In this document: positions 5,313-5,451 of the stretch, piece by piece | Layout: each line of letters opens with the position of its first letter | How positions within the stretch are numbered: the first letter of the stretch is position 1 | From: Chthoniobacterales bacterium | GTDB taxonomy: Bacteria > Verrucomicrobiota > Verrucomicrobiia > Chthoniobacterales > UBA6821 | DNA: 5,451 nt | Assembly (NCBI GenBank): GCA_021733705.1 | Contig: JAIPKF010000114.1 | Coordinates: forward strand, 1 to 5,451 | Direction of reading: 5' to 3' | Notes under the pieces: generated by a model | Told to the model about the DNA's origin: nothing | Database searches by the model: none | What the model saw: the letters and a program-made list of their open reading frames with translations, nothing else | Made by a program: the position numbers and the translations under genes

Positions 5313-5451
5313 TTAACCCGGATATTTCATACTGAATCGTCATGAGGCGCCGTGCAAAGCTTATTAGTACAAGGCGGGCGAAGGATTGTGATGCCGGGCT
5401 GTATGAGTACATACCGCCCAAATCACAATTCGAGACCAACGCAGTAATGAT
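5313..5451 (-). repeat. Palindromic repeat family 1, copy D (runs off window end)
   Basis: The left terminus at 5313-5334 is identical to that of copy B and to the reverse complement of the copy A terminus. The central hairpin is the best formed in the window: ATTGTGAT (5385-5392) with ATCACAAT (5422-5429), GGGC (5396-5399) with GCCC (5416-5419), and GTATG (5401-5405) with CATAC (5410-5414), loop AGTA. The centre at 5407 predicts a right end near 5501, outside the window. It lies between hpt and whatever follows, in reverse orientation relative to copies A and C. Read on the minus strand it is open (YSYSPASQSFARLVLISFAR), the same peptide frame as copy C. Confidence 0.9.

Noticed and set aside
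5155..5439. 94-aa open frame on the - strand overlapping the hpt end
   Set aside because: It is mostly the translation of repeat copy D followed by antisense hpt; kept only as an observation about open frames in the repeats.

Overview
The window carries one + strand gene cluster: an unknown exported protein, four consecutive type II secretion pseudopilin genes (gspG, gspH, gspI, gspJ), a second small exported protein, and a hypoxanthine-guanine phosphoribosyltransferase (hpt). The genes are moderately AT-rich and several lack a clear Shine-Dalgarno sequence. The GspG/GspH style, and an Ala rather than Gly before the prepilin cleavage site in GspI, fit the PVC group, perhaps Verrucomicrobiota/Opitutia. 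That placement is inference and I hold it with low confidence; no marker gene is present to settle it.

Layout: 1-137 is the right-hand part of a palindromic repeat. 219-1367 is a 382-aa secreted protein of unknown function. 1368-1534 is an intergenic stretch with a weak promoter candidate and a 9-bp direct repeat. 1535-3983 holds gspG-H-I-J. 4117-4746 is a small exported protein with a weak DUF1444-like C-terminal half, and 4743-5294 is hpt, overlapping it by 4 bp. 5313 to the end is another copy of the palindromic repeat. GspG would be the major pseudopilin and GspH/I/J the minor tip pseudopilins of a type II secretion system; the secretin, ATPase and platform genes are not in the window.

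The striking feature is the repeats. Family 1 has four copies (1-137, 3114-3297, 3961-4147, 5313-5451+). Each has inverted termini starting TTAACCCGGATATTTCATAC, and a central hairpin lies exactly midway between the ends (about 91-94 bp from each end). The hairpin arms differ between copies, yet pairing is kept. Family 2 is one copy, made of two 41-bp direct repeats (2471-2511 and 2612-2652) around a large imperfect palindrome centred near 2594. One copy of each family sits in frame inside a pseudopilin gene, in both cases between the start codon and the prepilin-peptidase site. The repeat-encoded peptide would therefore be removed with the leader. A third copy (3961-4147) supplies the stop codon of gspJ and the start region of the next gene. 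This resembles Rickettsia palindromic elements, which insert in frame in protein genes, but the sequences and the choice of site look different.
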